A stretch of DNA of 64,000 nt from Kangiella sp. (lineage in GTDB: Bacteria; Pseudomonadota; Gammaproteobacteria; Enterobacterales; Kangiellaceae), in contig NZ_JABURJ010000052.1 in NCBI RefSeq assembly GCF_014762745.1, positions 1 to 64,000 on the forward strand, read 5' to 3'. Position numbers and translations under genes: made by a program. Under the pieces are notes generated by a model. It had not been told where the DNA came from. It ran no database searches and worked only from the letters and a program-made list of their open reading frames with translations. Shown in pieces: positions 17,838 to 27,069 of the stretch (positions are counted from its first letter, which is position 1; each line of letters starts with the position of its first letter).

Positions 17838-18596
17838 TTAAAAATGGAAATTCAAGCTGGCGTAGTAGCCGTCGAAAGTAAAGTCTGTTGATAAATCATC
17901 AAAGCTATCAAATTCCACTGTGAAGTTGCGGTAACCTACTTCAAAACCAAAGCCTGTTTCGCCTTCATAGCCGAAATACAAAGTGTAGTCATTGATTTTA
18001 TCATCGGTAGTTTGACCTATATTCATGGTACTGCCTACATTAAAACCGGTTAATGGAAGGTCAAACTGGGCTTTACCATAAAGCATTGGTACCGTGCCTT
18101 TGAAATCGACTCTTTCATACAGCAAATCACCAATGGTAGCCTGCACAGCAACGTCAACATAACCGTCAAATTGTTTTCCGGTTAAACCTAAATCAAGGTT
18201 GACCCAGTTATCGAGAATTTCATAATAAAGCGTGTAATCAATGTGGCTAAAGTCGAAGGACGATGCCGTTGGTGTACCTTCAGGAAAGGTGGTTGAGCCA
18301 AAGGTATATGTTTGGCTTGCTTCGCCGAGGCCATTTGCTTCTAAATTATTTTGCTGAATTTTAATGTTTGGCAAAACCGGAATTGGATGCTCCAACGCGA
18401 CAAAATAGCTGTTGTCGTCACTATCGTCATAGCCTAAGTCGTCGTTGAAATCGATATTTTCAGAGCCTGTGCTGACATAGCCGTCAATATCATAGTTCCA
18501 TTTCTGGGCACCAGCATAGACGCCAATGACATCGGCAGAAGCCATGCTTGAAGCAGTTAAAATGGTGGTTGCCACGAATAATTTATTTAATTTCAT
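17838..18596 (-). CDS. Outer-membrane beta-barrel protein (TIGR04219-like)
   Basis: Exported protein of 252 aa with signal peptide ending ASSMASA. The mature part alternates polar and hydrophobic residues as in a small barrel and ends in the outer-membrane assembly signature (YYASLNFHF, terminal Phe). The N-terminal DVIGVYAGAQKWNYDIDG is what I recognise from the TIGR04219 outer-membrane protein family. Its function is unknown. The loops are rich in Asp, consistent with a surface-exposed acidic face in a marine organism. Confidence 0.75.
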   Translation of the reverse strand: MKLNKLFVATTILTASSMASADVIGVYAGAQKWNYDIDGYVSTGSENIDFNDDLGYDDSDDNSYFVALEHPIPVLPNIKIQQNNLEANGLGEASQTYTFGSTTFPEGTPTASSFDFSHIDYTLYYEILDNWVNLDLGLTGKQFDGYVDVAVQATIGDLLYERVDFKGTVPMLYGKAQFDLPLTGFNVGSTMNIGQTTDDKINDYTLYFGYEGETGFGFEVGYRNFTVEFDSFDDLSTDFTFDGYYASLNFHF

Positions 18597-18681
18597 AGTT
18601 TGCCCTCTAAACCTGGATCTTTATTAGTCCGCGCTATTCTAAGCATTTTATTACTGAAAGCCCATAGATAAGGCTATCAGT

Positions 18682-19518
18682 GTGTTAACTAATCGACTCA
18701 TCAGTTGCTATAATCGTGACATCTTTCTTAAAGCAAACCTTCTTGTGAATAATCGATTTGGTGGAATAGCCCGACTTTACGGGCAAAAAGCATTGGAAAA
18801 CTTTCAACAGTCACACGTTTGTGTCATTGGCGTTGGAGGCGTTGGCTCCTGGGTGGTTGAGTCGTTAGCGCGTTCGGGTATCGGAAAAATCACCATGATC
18901 GATCCAGATGAAGTCAGCGAGTCGAATATCAATCGTCAGCTGGTGGCGCTGGAAAACACCATCGGGCAGGGTAAAGCGGAAGTCCTCAAAGAGCGTATTG
19001 TTCAAATTAACCCGGGTTGTCAGGTCACCATCATTGAAGATTTGCTTAAGCCGGAGAATGTTCGAGACTACATTTCTACCGATTTTGACTATGTTATCGA
19101 CGCCATCGATAGCGCGCGTAGTAAAGCAGCGCTGATCCGATTCTGTAAACGCAACAAGATCCGTATTGTCTGCGTCGGCGGTGCTGGGGGACAAATCGAT
19201 CCAACCCAAATTACTATCGCCGATCTGACGCGAACCCATAACGATCCCTTACTTGCCAAAACTCGCTCAATTCTGCGTTATGACTATGGATTTTCCAGTA
19301 ACCCTAAGCGCAAATATCAGGTTCCCTGTGTTTACTCTACAGAACAGCTATCCTATCCATTACCGGATGGCGGCATCACTCAGGCTAAGCCTGATTCAGA
19401 AAGGGCCCTGAGAATGGCCTGTGATGTAGGGATGGGATCTGCTACTCACATCACAGCCACCTTCGGCAACTTTGCGGTAGGTTTAGTGTTGCAAAAACTT
19501 GCAGAAAAGAAAAAGTAA
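18682..19518 (+). CDS. tcdA: tRNA threonylcarbamoyladenosine dehydratase
   Basis: ThiF/E1-like ATP-dependent enzyme that cyclises t6A37 of tRNA to ct6A. RFGGIARLYGQKAL, the nucleotide motif GVGGVGSWVVESLARSGIG, the NINRQ stretch and DAIDSARSKAALI match TcdA/CsdL. The frame opens at GTG 18682 (278 aa), but GTG 18745, just before NNRFGG, gives a start closer to E. coli TcdA and may be the real one. No sulfur-relay csd genes are adjacent. Confidence 0.85.
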   Translation: MLTNRLISCYNRDIFLKANLLVNNRFGGIARLYGQKALENFQQSHVCVIGVGGVGSWVVESLARSGIGKITMIDPDEVSESNINRQLVALENTIGQGKAEVLKERIVQINPGCQVTIIEDLLKPENVRDYISTDFDYVIDAIDSARSKAALIRFCKRNKIRIVCVGGAGGQIDPTQITIADLTRTHNDPLLAKTRSILRYDYGFSSNPKRKYQVPCVYSTEQLSYPLPDGGITQAKPDSERALRMACDVGMGSATHITATFGNFAVGLVLQKLAEKKK

Positions 19519-19695
19519 AAATCACACTGGCAAAGAAATATCTCAGATTTCCAGTTTGGATAAATTTACCGGTGCGTTACAACAATAATCGATATAAACC
19601 TGCTTGATTTGATACAAAACCAAGCTATACAAATACATTGATTCACTTTATTGTAGGCAGGTTTTTATAATTCGAACAATGACCAGAGGAACGTC

Positions 19696-21663
19696 ATGAA
19701 ACAGATTTTTAAGCTACTATTTACTTTGGCAATTGCGCTCTTAATATCTGGCGCTGCTCAATCAAAAGTTATTCCCATCGAAGACTTTGCAAAAAAGTCT
19801 CAATTCAAAAGCGCAAAAGTGTCACCTGATGGTGAACATATTGCATTCACCTATGAAGATGGCTCAGAAGTTAAATTGGCGGTAATGAATATTGCCGACA
19901 ATAAAATCCTCACATCATTTGAAGTAGGAGATGAGCGTGAGGTTGTTTATTTCCATTGGGTTAATAATGAGCGAGTGCTCATGTTGGCGGGAAATATCAC
20001 CGGTTGGTTAGATGGTGCAGATAAAGACTACCGTTTAGTTGCTGGTAACATAGACGGAACCAAACGTATTCAACTATGGGATTTCCAACGTTCTGGCATT
20101 AGATATATTAGCCGTTTAAAAGATGATGATGACAAAATCTTGGTTGGTAAGTCTCATTGGACTGAAAAAGGTGGCATGAAACTGCATAGAATGGATGTTT
20201 ATACTGGCCAATTACTTTATAACAGTGACTCGCCTAAGCCAGTAGGTGGCTCCGATGCAGTTATCCGCTCTATTGATGTGGATCTAAATGAAGTGCCAAG
20301 AGTTGCTGTTGAGTATGATCCTGTAAACAAAGATGATATTACCGATGACGTATCAAGACTCCATATTAAGGATTTACAGGGTAACTGGACAACCTTGAAG
20401 CTACCAGTAAAGCATGAGGGTATTCCTGTTGTAGGTGGTATTGGTTTTAACCTGACAAACGATAAATTTTACTTTGTTTCCAACCATGATCTTGACCATG
20501 AAGGCGTCACAGGCTTGTTTGAACTTGATTTAAAATCACGCAAGATTAAGTTTCTACATCGTCATCCTGATGTGGATATCAACGGTGGGTTATATGGTGC
20601 ACAAGGTGAAGTTATCGGTGTCACTTATGAGCCAGGCTATCCCGAGTATTTTTACTTAAGCGATGATTCTGTTGCCAAGGAAGTAGCTTTTCATAAGTCG
20701 CTTAGAGCGAGCTTCCAAGGGCAGGATATTATTATGACTGCCTACAGCGATGATAATAAGTTAGCCATGGTGAGAACATACAGTGACAAAAGCCCTGGTG
20801 ATTTCTTCCTGTTTAATCGAGAAAACAATAAAGCAAAATATATCGCCAGCTCATTGCCGCACATCAAACCAGAGTTAATGGCTTCGGTTGAGCCATTTAT
20901 CATGACCGCTCGCGATGGACTGAAAATGTATGGTCAGTTAACGATTCCGAATGGTGTTAAACCCAAGAATTTGCCCATGGTAGTGTTCCCGCATGGGGGC
21001 CCTTATGGTGCGAAAGATGATTGGGGCTTTGATTGGAGAGCACAGTTATTAGCTAACCGCGGCTATTTGGTATTACAGCTGAACTACCGCGGTTCTGGTG
21101 GTTATGGTAAGGACTTTGAAGACGCAGGATCTGGTGAGTGGGGCGCAAAGATGCAGGATGATCTTACCGATGCTACTTTGTGGGCCATTGAAAAAGGCCT
21201 GGCCGATAAAGATCGTGTCTGTATTCATGGCATCAGCTATGGTGGCTACGCTTCTATGCAGGCCGTCGTTAAAGAGCCAGATTTGTACAAGTGCTCGATT
21301 CCAGAAGCTGGTCCTTATGAGATTGATTTACAATGGAAAAAAGCCGATAGTTTTAGAAACAATTACAAACTAGGAGAGAATTATAAGAAATACTCCTTTG
21401 GTTCTGAAGAGGGCGTCATCAAAGAGCGCTCCCCTGTGTATCATGTTGACAAGTTGAAAGCGGCTTTATTGATTGTGCATGGTGAGAAAGATGTTCGTGT
21501 GCCAATTGACAACGCCTACCTGCTTGAAGAAAAACTGAAGGAAGCTGGTAAAGAGTATGATACTTTCTATCGCGAAGACGGTCATGGTTTCCAGAAAGTT
21601 GAATACCGTATTGAATCTTTTGAGAAAATTCTAGATTTTCTGGAAGAGCATATTGGCGAGTAG
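19696..21663 (+). CDS. S9-family exported peptidase (acylaminoacyl-peptidase-like)
   Basis: Second S9 serine peptidase, 655 aa, with signal peptide cut near GAAQSK. A beta-propeller precedes the catalytic domain that begins around residue 400. The catalytic Ser is in HGISYGGYASM, Asp in GEKDVRVP and His in DGHGFQKVE. It is distant from the S9 gene at 8334, so it is not a recent duplicate. Likely periplasmic oligopeptide degradation. It ends at a clear terminator. Confidence 0.88.
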   Translation: MKQIFKLLFTLAIALLISGAAQSKVIPIEDFAKKSQFKSAKVSPDGEHIAFTYEDGSEVKLAVMNIADNKILTSFEVGDEREVVYFHWVNNERVLMLAGNITGWLDGADKDYRLVAGNIDGTKRIQLWDFQRSGIRYISRLKDDDDKILVGKSHWTEKGGMKLHRMDVYTGQLLYNSDSPKPVGGSDAVIRSIDVDLNEVPRVAVEYDPVNKDDITDDVSRLHIKDLQGNWTTLKLPVKHEGIPVVGGIGFNLTNDKFYFVSNHDLDHEGVTGLFELDLKSRKIKFLHRHPDVDINGGLYGAQGEVIGVTYEPGYPEYFYLSDDSVAKEVAFHKSLRASFQGQDIIMTAYSDDNKLAMVRTYSDKSPGDFFLFNRENNKAKYIASSLPHIKPELMASVEPFIMTARDGLKMYGQLTIPNGVKPKNLPMVVFPHGGPYGAKDDWGFDWRAQLLANRGYLVLQLNYRGSGGYGKDFEDAGSGEWGAKMQDDLTDATLWAIEKGLADKDRVCIHGISYGGYASMQAVVKEPDLYKCSIPEAGPYEIDLQWKKADSFRNNYKLGENYKKYSFGSEEGVIKERSPVYHVDKLKAALLIVHGEKDVRVPIDNAYLLEEKLKEAGKEYDTFYREDGHGFQKVEYRIESFEKILDFLEEHIGE

Positions 21664-21683
21664 TTCAAACAGTGAGTTAATTG

Positions 21684-21711
21684 ATAGCCACCTTCGGGTG
21701 GCTATTTTTTT
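21684..21711 (+). terminator. Rho-independent terminator
   Basis: GATAGCCACC-TTCG-GGTGGCTATTTTTTT, a tetraloop hairpin followed by a T-run, after the S9 peptidase stop codon. Confidence 0.9.
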
Positions 21712-21734
21712 GTCTAAATATTTTCGTTTGGAAT

Positions 21735-21763
21735 CTTGAATTAATTAGAAGCTATCCCCAAAT
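21735..21763 (+). promoter_or_regulatory. Sigma32-type heat-shock promoter of the hsp20 gene
   Basis: CTTGAA (21735-21740), a 15-bp spacer and CCCCAAAT (21756-21763) match the sigma32 consensus elements CTTGAA and CCCCATNT. It lies about 80 bp ahead of a small heat-shock gene, the expected target. Confidence 0.7.
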
Positions 21764-21842
21764 AGGATCGTGAGCACTAAGTCTCTGAGAGATTAGAGCT
21801 CATAACATTAACAATATATTGCTTCTATTGGAGGATATGATT

Positions 21843-22322
21843 ATGAATAGAATTGACTTAAGTCCACTATACCGTAGTAGTGTTGGTTTCGACCGTTTGG
21901 CATCCCTGCTGGATAGCTCATTACGCGGCGAACAATCTTCTAACGGTTACCCGCCTTATGACATCGAAGTTCTTGATGAAAATAAATATGCCGTAACCAT
22001 CGCGGTTGCCGGTTTTGGTCGCCATGAGTTGGATATCCAGGTTGAAAAGGGTGTGCTAACGGTTCGTGGCCGTAAAGAGAAAACCGATGAAGACCGTAAG
22101 TACTTGCATCAGGGCATTGCTTATCGTGCCTTTGAGCGTAAATTTAATTTAGCTGATCATGTTGAAGTTGTATCAGCTAATTTGAATAACGGTTTATTGA
22201 CCATTAACCTGAAGCAGGAAATACCTGAAGCCATGAAGCCTCGTACTATCGAGATTGACACTTCAGAGAAACCCGCTGAAAAAGTCTTAGAGCACAAGAA
22301 TAAAGCAGAAGAAGCTGCTTAA
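21843..22322 (+). CDS. Small heat-shock protein, Hsp20/IbpA family
   Basis: ATP-independent holdase chaperone of 159 aa. The N-terminus RIDLSPLYRSSVGFDRL and the alpha-crystallin core (about 35-125: PPYDIEVLDENKYAVTIAVAGF through NGLLTINLKQEIP) closely follow IbpA/IbpB. The C-terminal I-x-I type motif (RTIEI) needed for oligomers is present. ATG 21843 is preferred, 8 nt after GGAGG; ATG 21837 is too close. A sigma32-like promoter lies upstream, and the ribosome site can pair with CUUCU in the leader, suggesting an RNA thermometer. Confidence 0.9.
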   Translation: MNRIDLSPLYRSSVGFDRLASLLDSSLRGEQSSNGYPPYDIEVLDENKYAVTIAVAGFGRHELDIQVEKGVLTVRGRKEKTDEDRKYLHQGIAYRAFERKFNLADHVEVVSANLNNGLLTINLKQEIPEAMKPRTIEIDTSEKPAEKVLEHKNKAEEAA

Positions 22323-22399
22323 CTCTTATTACAAATCTTGGGCACTGTATTGGTAAGCGGTGCTAAAGACTTGCTCTCAAGACAAAACCGTTAGTCATG

Positions 22400-22432
22400 A
22401 AAAAGCAGTAGCCATTAGCTACTGCTTTTTTT
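22400..22432. terminator. Bidirectional terminator between hsp20 and hupE-like genes
   Basis: AAAAAGCAGTAGC-CATTA-GCTACTGCTTTTTTTT lies between converging genes, with A- and T-runs on both sides. Confidence 0.85.
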
Positions 22433-22440
22433 TATTGAGT

Positions 22441-23670
22441 TTAGATGCGTTCAATAATCCAGTATCCACCCATTAACGTAATGAGAACTGCAAGTGTCGG
22501 CACTAACCTGTATTGCAACGTTTGGGTTTTACGCAACCGGGTCAATAGCGGATAAAGTAGAAAGATGATGGCAACCTGCCCAATTTCCACACCAAGATTA
22601 AAAGCTACTATGCTTGAAATTTTATAGGTCTGACTTAGCCCTAACTCAGACAGTGCACCTGCAAAGCCCATTCCGTGAAGTAGCCCGAACAAGAAAGTAA
22701 TAATGCCAAGCTTGTTAACCCATTGAGTAATGATATTAATCGCGGTAAAAGCCACCGAGATGGCAATTCCAATCTCGGCCCACTGAGAAGGTATAGAGAG
22801 TAGATTCAGTGCGGTAAGCGTTAGTGTTATCGAGTGCGCGAGCGTGAAGCTGGTGATTAGAACAATCAGGTCTTTGAGAACTAAACTCTGTGTGGATGAG
22901 AAACGACCACGTCTGAATCTCAACCAGGCAAAGGGGAGTATCAGGGCCAGCACAAAGAGTACGTGATCCAGGCCTAACCAGATATGGATAACACCCTGAT
23001 AAAGATAGAATGAAATGGTATCCAGCACGCCCGTACTGACAAATTCCAGAACAATTTTATTCTGGCTGCTGTCAATAATGAAGTAACTTTCATTATCATT
23101 GTAGCGCCAGGTCAGCAGTAATTTATGGTCGTTAAGAGCGTCAAAAAATGCGCCATACTGTAAAGATAGCCCAGATATGGTTTCGTTAGTTGTAGGACAG
23201 CTTATGGCTACAGAAATGTGTAGTAGGCGTTCACCATATAACTCAGATAGTTCAGGAGAGTCTGACCAGTCAAGGAGGCAGGCTATGATAGGGTAGCTTT
23301 CAATTGTTGAAAAATTTCCTTCACTAACTGTATTGCCAGAGCGTTGCCAGAAGGTAATATGGTTTGTTAGATAGGCCTGAATAATTGGCATGCTATCTAT
23401 AACTTCTTGCCATTTAAGTCTTCCGTCATTATCAGGATCAATGGACAGTGCCTGTTGAAGATCTTGTAAGGAGACTGCAATGTAGCCAAGATATTGATTA
23501 TCACCATTGGGTTCGAGTTTTGCGTGAGCGGTACTAAACTGATGGGCGTGGCTGATTGATGAATAAAAAAGCGCCGAACATGTCAATACTAATATGAGTA
23601 TCAAAGACAATGGCTTAAAAAACAGCTGCTCGAAAAACAGTCGCTCGCTGGGAGGGTTAATTTTATTCAT
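22441..23670 (-). CDS. HupE/UreJ-like membrane protein with exported N-terminal domain
   Basis: 409 aa. A signal-anchor is followed by an extracytoplasmic domain (about 42-225) carrying an EF-hand-like calcium loop (DPDNDGRLKWQEV, about 77-89). A C-terminal membrane domain with about six or seven helices follows, containing HIWLGLDHVLFVLAL and FGLLHGMGFAG, the histidine-rich signatures of the HupE/UreJ metal-transport superfamily. Nickel or other metal transport is a family-based guess. It is the last gene of the DUF4331 operon and overlaps the preceding gene by 8 nt, so it is coupled to it. Confidence 0.75.
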   Translation of the reverse strand: MNKINPPSERLFFEQLFFKPLSLILILVLTCSALFYSSISHAHQFSTAHAKLEPNGDNQYLGYIAVSLQDLQQALSIDPDNDGRLKWQEVIDSMPIIQAYLTNHITFWQRSGNTVSEGNFSTIESYPIIACLLDWSDSPELSELYGERLLHISVAISCPTTNETISGLSLQYGAFFDALNDHKLLLTWRYNDNESYFIIDSSQNKIVLEFVSTGVLDTISFYLYQGVIHIWLGLDHVLFVLALILPFAWLRFRRGRFSSTQSLVLKDLIVLITSFTLAHSITLTLTALNLLSIPSQWAEIGIAISVAFTAINIITQWVNKLGIITFLFGLLHGMGFAGALSELGLSQTYKISSIVAFNLGVEIGQVAIIFLLYPLLTRLRKTQTLQYRLVPTLAVLITLMGGYWIIERI

Positions 23671-24814
23671 TTACGCCCCCTGAGCTGTCCATAGATTGAG
23701 CCCTAATCAATAACTCTTTGTCCGATGGTTCCTTTACTTTTTCCCAGTTCTGCTCTGCCCAGTAAAGTGCTTGCTCGGCATCAGGCGAAACATATATAAA
23801 ATAATAAGCTATGTCTGCAGCATGAAGTTGATCATTTCGTTTCATTCTTAATTCGATCTTTTCTTTCGCTAATTCCTGATAATGACTATCAAGTTCAAGC
23901 CATTTCTCAGCTCTGGCGAGACGAACAATCAGACCATCCTCCAGTTTGTTATTACCATCATCAAATTGCTTCAGGAGCTTATAGGATTGTTGAAAGTTGC
24001 CATTTTTCATGGCCATGTCAGCCCATTGATACCACTGGCTGACCGGTGCGATATCTAATTTAAATGCAAAATGCTGCTCGGCACTGCTTGTTTCTTTTAA
24101 AATTCTGGCAATGCTTCCTGCGACCTGGTGATACCAAATAAGAACGTCATCAGAACTTCGTTCATACTGCTTTCTAAAGTTAATTAATAGCTGATAGGAT
24201 TTTTCTGGCTGACCGGATAAGGCCTCAGTTTCAATAAGGCACAGTTGGGCAAAGAGTGGTAAACCATGTGACAATAACTCACTACAAGATTGCCGGGCAG
24301 CATCATAATGTCCTTCTATATGATGAATGCGTGATTTAATTAATACTGCTTGTGCATAGAGCTTATTGCTTTTCGGTATTTTTTGTAATTCCTCCAGAGC
24401 CTCTTTGAAGCGATGCTTTTTTTGTAGCAGCTGAGCATTTATCAGCTTCAGCTTTATTTGATCATTTTCAGTAAATTTTTGAGCTTTGATTTTAAATTGC
24501 CGAGTCCAGTGATGTGCAAGTAATTGAGCTTGTTGTTCGAGATAACTCTGGCCAGGACGGCTTGACTGTGACAGTAGGCTTTGTAGCTGAGCATATGCGT
24601 CTTTCCAGGTTGTATTAACTTGATTATTTGGATTCTGTGCGCTTTCTGAAACAACAGGTGAAGTAGATTCATATTCTAAAACCACCTCTTCTTTTTTAGT
24701 GGGAACCCAAGTCTTGTTCTGTCCATAAACTGAGTTTGAGGTTAAAAGTACTGGCAGGGCAAAAAGCCCTGTCAGTACTGCGCTTAGCGAGGTTTTATGA
24801 ACTAAGACCTTCAT
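23663..24814 (-). CDS. Exported TPR-repeat protein
   Basis: 383-aa protein with a signal peptide ending near NSVYGQ and then helical tetratricopeptide-like repeats (for example RFKEALEELQKIPKSNKLYAQA and HYDAARQSCSELL). No enzymatic motif is visible. It lies between the Ig-like lipoprotein and the HupE-like gene, with its ribosome site (AAGGAGAA) inside the last codons of the upstream gene. TPR proteins of this kind act as periplasmic scaffolds; a scaffold for the DUF4331 system is inferred from context. Confidence 0.7.
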   Translation of the reverse strand: MKVLVHKTSLSAVLTGLFALPVLLTSNSVYGQNKTWVPTKKEEVVLEYESTSPVVSESAQNPNNQVNTTWKDAYAQLQSLLSQSSRPGQSYLEQQAQLLAHHWTRQFKIKAQKFTENDQIKLKLINAQLLQKKHRFKEALEELQKIPKSNKLYAQAVLIKSRIHHIEGHYDAARQSCSELLSHGLPLFAQLCLIETEALSGQPEKSYQLLINFRKQYERSSDDVLIWYHQVAGSIARILKETSSAEQHFAFKLDIAPVSQWYQWADMAMKNGNFQQSYKLLKQFDDGNNKLEDGLIVRLARAEKWLELDSHYQELAKEKIELRMKRNDQLHAADIAYYFIYVSPDAEQALYWAEQNWEKVKEPSDKELLIRAQSMDSSGGVNE

Positions 24815-24817
24815 TGA

Positions 24818-25351
24818 TCACTGTTCTCCTTCAATGATTAAGTCTTGATAGTAGTCAGTACTGTTAACATCAAAAATGAACTCTCGACCATTAACACCAG
24901 TTGGCTCATCCGTTTCAGACTTGGAATATGAAGCTCGGCTATAGGAGCCGAACATCTCCTGTTTGACATTAATAGTAATATCAACCACAGCTGGGTCCGA
25001 TGTGGCACTGCCATCGCTGACAACAAAGCTGAACTGATCGGTTCCGGTGTAACCGTTATCAGGAGTGTAGCTAAAACTACCATCAGTATTGACAGTCAAG
25101 ACACCGTATGTGACATCCTCTGAAACACTGAATGTCAAAGCATCACCATCGGCATCAGTGCCTTCCAGTTGACCGGTTACTGTAGTATCAGTCTCGGTGA
25201 TTACACTTTGACTAACGGCTTCCGGTTTTGTATTAACTGGTGGCTCAAAGATTGAAGATGGCCCGTCATCACCACAGGCGCTCAATAAAAGAACACTCAG
25301 GATTAAAAAACCTATTAACGGCATGGGCGACATATATTTTGCAGTATTCAT
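24818..25351 (-). CDS. Lipoprotein with cadherin/Ig-like repeat domain
   Basis: 177-aa lipoprotein (lipobox LLSAC). A Pro/Asn linker leads to one bacterial cadherin-like domain (about 45-135: GTDADGDALTFSVSED, GSFSYTPDNGYTGTDQFSF, VDITINV) of the kind repeated in surface adhesins. Conserved Asp residues suggest calcium binding. The C-terminal 45 residues are not recognised. It follows the DUF4331 gene by 10 nt with a strong AAGGAGG site. Confidence 0.75.
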   Translation of the reverse strand: MNTAKYMSPMPLIGFLILSVLLLSACGDDGPSSIFEPPVNTKPEAVSQSVITETDTTVTGQLEGTDADGDALTFSVSEDVTYGVLTVNTDGSFSYTPDNGYTGTDQFSFVVSDGSATSDPAVVDITINVKQEMFGSYSRASYSKSETDEPTGVNGREFIFDVNSTDYYQDLIIEGEQ

Positions 25352-25361
25352 GAGTTCCTCC

Positions 25362-26957
25362 TTAGTTTGGTGAGCCAGCTAATGGCGTACGCAAGTAAGG
25401 AAACTGCTCATCAATATCTGCCGCTGATAAAGGTGCGCCATCAGTAAATGGTGCGGTACCGACATTAGCATCTTCTGGTTGGCATAGTCCCAGGTTTGTT
25501 GGTGTGCCGCCTACCGGAATATCGTGACATAAACGGCCCATGACTACTCGCAGTGCAATATCGACTACGTCATCACCAGGGCGTCGTCCATTAGGGAATC
25601 CCGCCAGGTCATCACCAATAACACCTAGAGGAGATTGATTGGCAGCTGGTGTTGCTGGAATAGCTGTATTCAAACGAAGCATTTCTGAAGGAGTCACAGT
25701 TGCCTGTTGATTGACACCTGCAAAGCCAGTTAAGAAGGCAGCGACCAGATCATTACGCGGAAAGTTAGTTGGAGCAATCGTTTCAAAGTTAGTCCCTAAC
25801 GTCGCATTAACTGCATCACGGAATAATAGATCCAGTAGTGCCGGGAAGCTTGGATGAGTTACATAATCAGCAAACTGAATATCCGTTGTTGGCGCTGCTG
25901 TAGAGAAGGTGTCTTTATCAGGCAGACCAATCACAACTTCGTTGACCAGTGGAGCACTTAAGCGTGAAACTTGCACCATTGCACCGCCATTAACTTCTGG
26001 CTTATCGAATGTAGCATTTGGGTTTTGGATGCGAGCTTGCGGTAAACTTGCTGTAGTCCATGCTCCAATCACGCCATTACCGTCGCCTACGAGGCAGCTG
26101 GCTGGTAATTCTAATGCCAGAGTTGTGACATTCTTATCTCTTAAATCATCGTTAGCGACATCCTGAGTAATACCACCGGGGAAACCACCACCATCACCAG
26201 CACCAGGTTCACTATCTCCCTCGACAGGAACATAGTTCACCAGGTCAAAACTTTCGCCAAGGTTCACTGCGAAGGGATCTTTGCGCTGTCCAACAAACAC
26301 TCGGCCGGGCTGGGCGCAGTTTGGCAAAGCAACGTTGTAAACATACTGATCCGCATAAGTTTGATAATCGGCAGCAGAAGAGAAGGTTTTATCGCCAATG
26401 TAGTCCCAGGGTTTAGTGAAGGTTGAGCTGCCCATATCATTGCTTAGTGCAGTACGACTCCCAGAGCGAACGGGACCTTCAATCTGAGTCAGGCTATAGC
26501 TTTCGATAAAATTTAAAGCCGAGTTATCACCAGCAACAATTCCTCCAGCATTCTTTAGGGGAATGGCAACTTGTCTCTGGTTACCGTCAGGCCCGATGGT
26601 CAGTTTGATGCCTTCACCATTAGCTGCCAACGTATTGCTAAATTTGAATTGATAGGTGAGGTCTTCTATCGCATCGCCATCGCTGTCGATATGAATGTTG
26701 TAAGCAGCAGCCGGGTCCATCGCAAAGTAGTTTGGGCCGCCGTAAGCATCCTGCAAAGGAATATAGTTGGCAAGGATGGTTACGTATCCAGTTCGATCGG
26801 TTTCATAGCTGTTGAACAGATAAAAGTCCGTGGAGTCAACCGTTGGATAACGTGTGATATTTGGAGCTTCACGGTGGCTGGATGCCTCCGCAGCTTGGTA
26901 CATGAGTGTGCTGGCTAGCGTGAAGCAAACAGCACTGGTTATTAATTGTCTTTTCAT
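25362..26957 (-). CDS. DUF4331 exported protein
   Basis: 531-aa secreted or periplasmic protein: signal peptide, then SSHREAPNITRYPTVDSTDFYLFNSYE, the defining start of DUF4331. The family has no established biochemical role. It contains acidic and Asn-rich stretches and few cysteines. It is the first gene of a four-gene operon (DUF4331, cadherin-like lipoprotein, TPR protein, HupE-like protein). A promoter motif shared with the ECF sigma gene lies 34 bp before its start, so it is the probable main target of that sigma factor. Confidence 0.8.
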   Translation of the reverse strand: MKRQLITSAVCFTLASTLMYQAAEASSHREAPNITRYPTVDSTDFYLFNSYETDRTGYVTILANYIPLQDAYGGPNYFAMDPAAAYNIHIDSDGDAIEDLTYQFKFSNTLAANGEGIKLTIGPDGNQRQVAIPLKNAGGIVAGDNSALNFIESYSLTQIEGPVRSGSRTALSNDMGSSTFTKPWDYIGDKTFSSAADYQTYADQYVYNVALPNCAQPGRVFVGQRKDPFAVNLGESFDLVNYVPVEGDSEPGAGDGGGFPGGITQDVANDDLRDKNVTTLALELPASCLVGDGNGVIGAWTTASLPQARIQNPNATFDKPEVNGGAMVQVSRLSAPLVNEVVIGLPDKDTFSTAAPTTDIQFADYVTHPSFPALLDLLFRDAVNATLGTNFETIAPTNFPRNDLVAAFLTGFAGVNQQATVTPSEMLRLNTAIPATPAANQSPLGVIGDDLAGFPNGRRPGDDVVDIALRVVMGRLCHDIPVGGTPTNLGLCQPEDANVGTAPFTDGAPLSAADIDEQFPYLRTPLAGSPN

Positions 26958-26990
26958 AACGAGTTACCTACCTTTTTGTGTATGTAACTC

Positions 26991-27020
26991 GTATACGGGT
27001 GAAAGATTTAATTGGATGCA
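26991..27020 (-). promoter_or_regulatory. Predicted ECF-sigma promoter of the DUF4331 operon
   Basis: Read on the minus strand: TGCATCCAA, exactly 14 nt, then CGTATAC, ending 34 bp before the DUF4331 start. The same pattern, with the same spacing, precedes the ECF sigma gene. The -35-like half also occurs in inverted orientation near 27041, forming an inverted repeat AATTGGATG...CATCCAATT. Confidence 0.7.
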
Positions 27021-27069
27021 AAAAAAATATAAAAATTTACATCCAATTGATTAAATTAACTTTTTAGTT

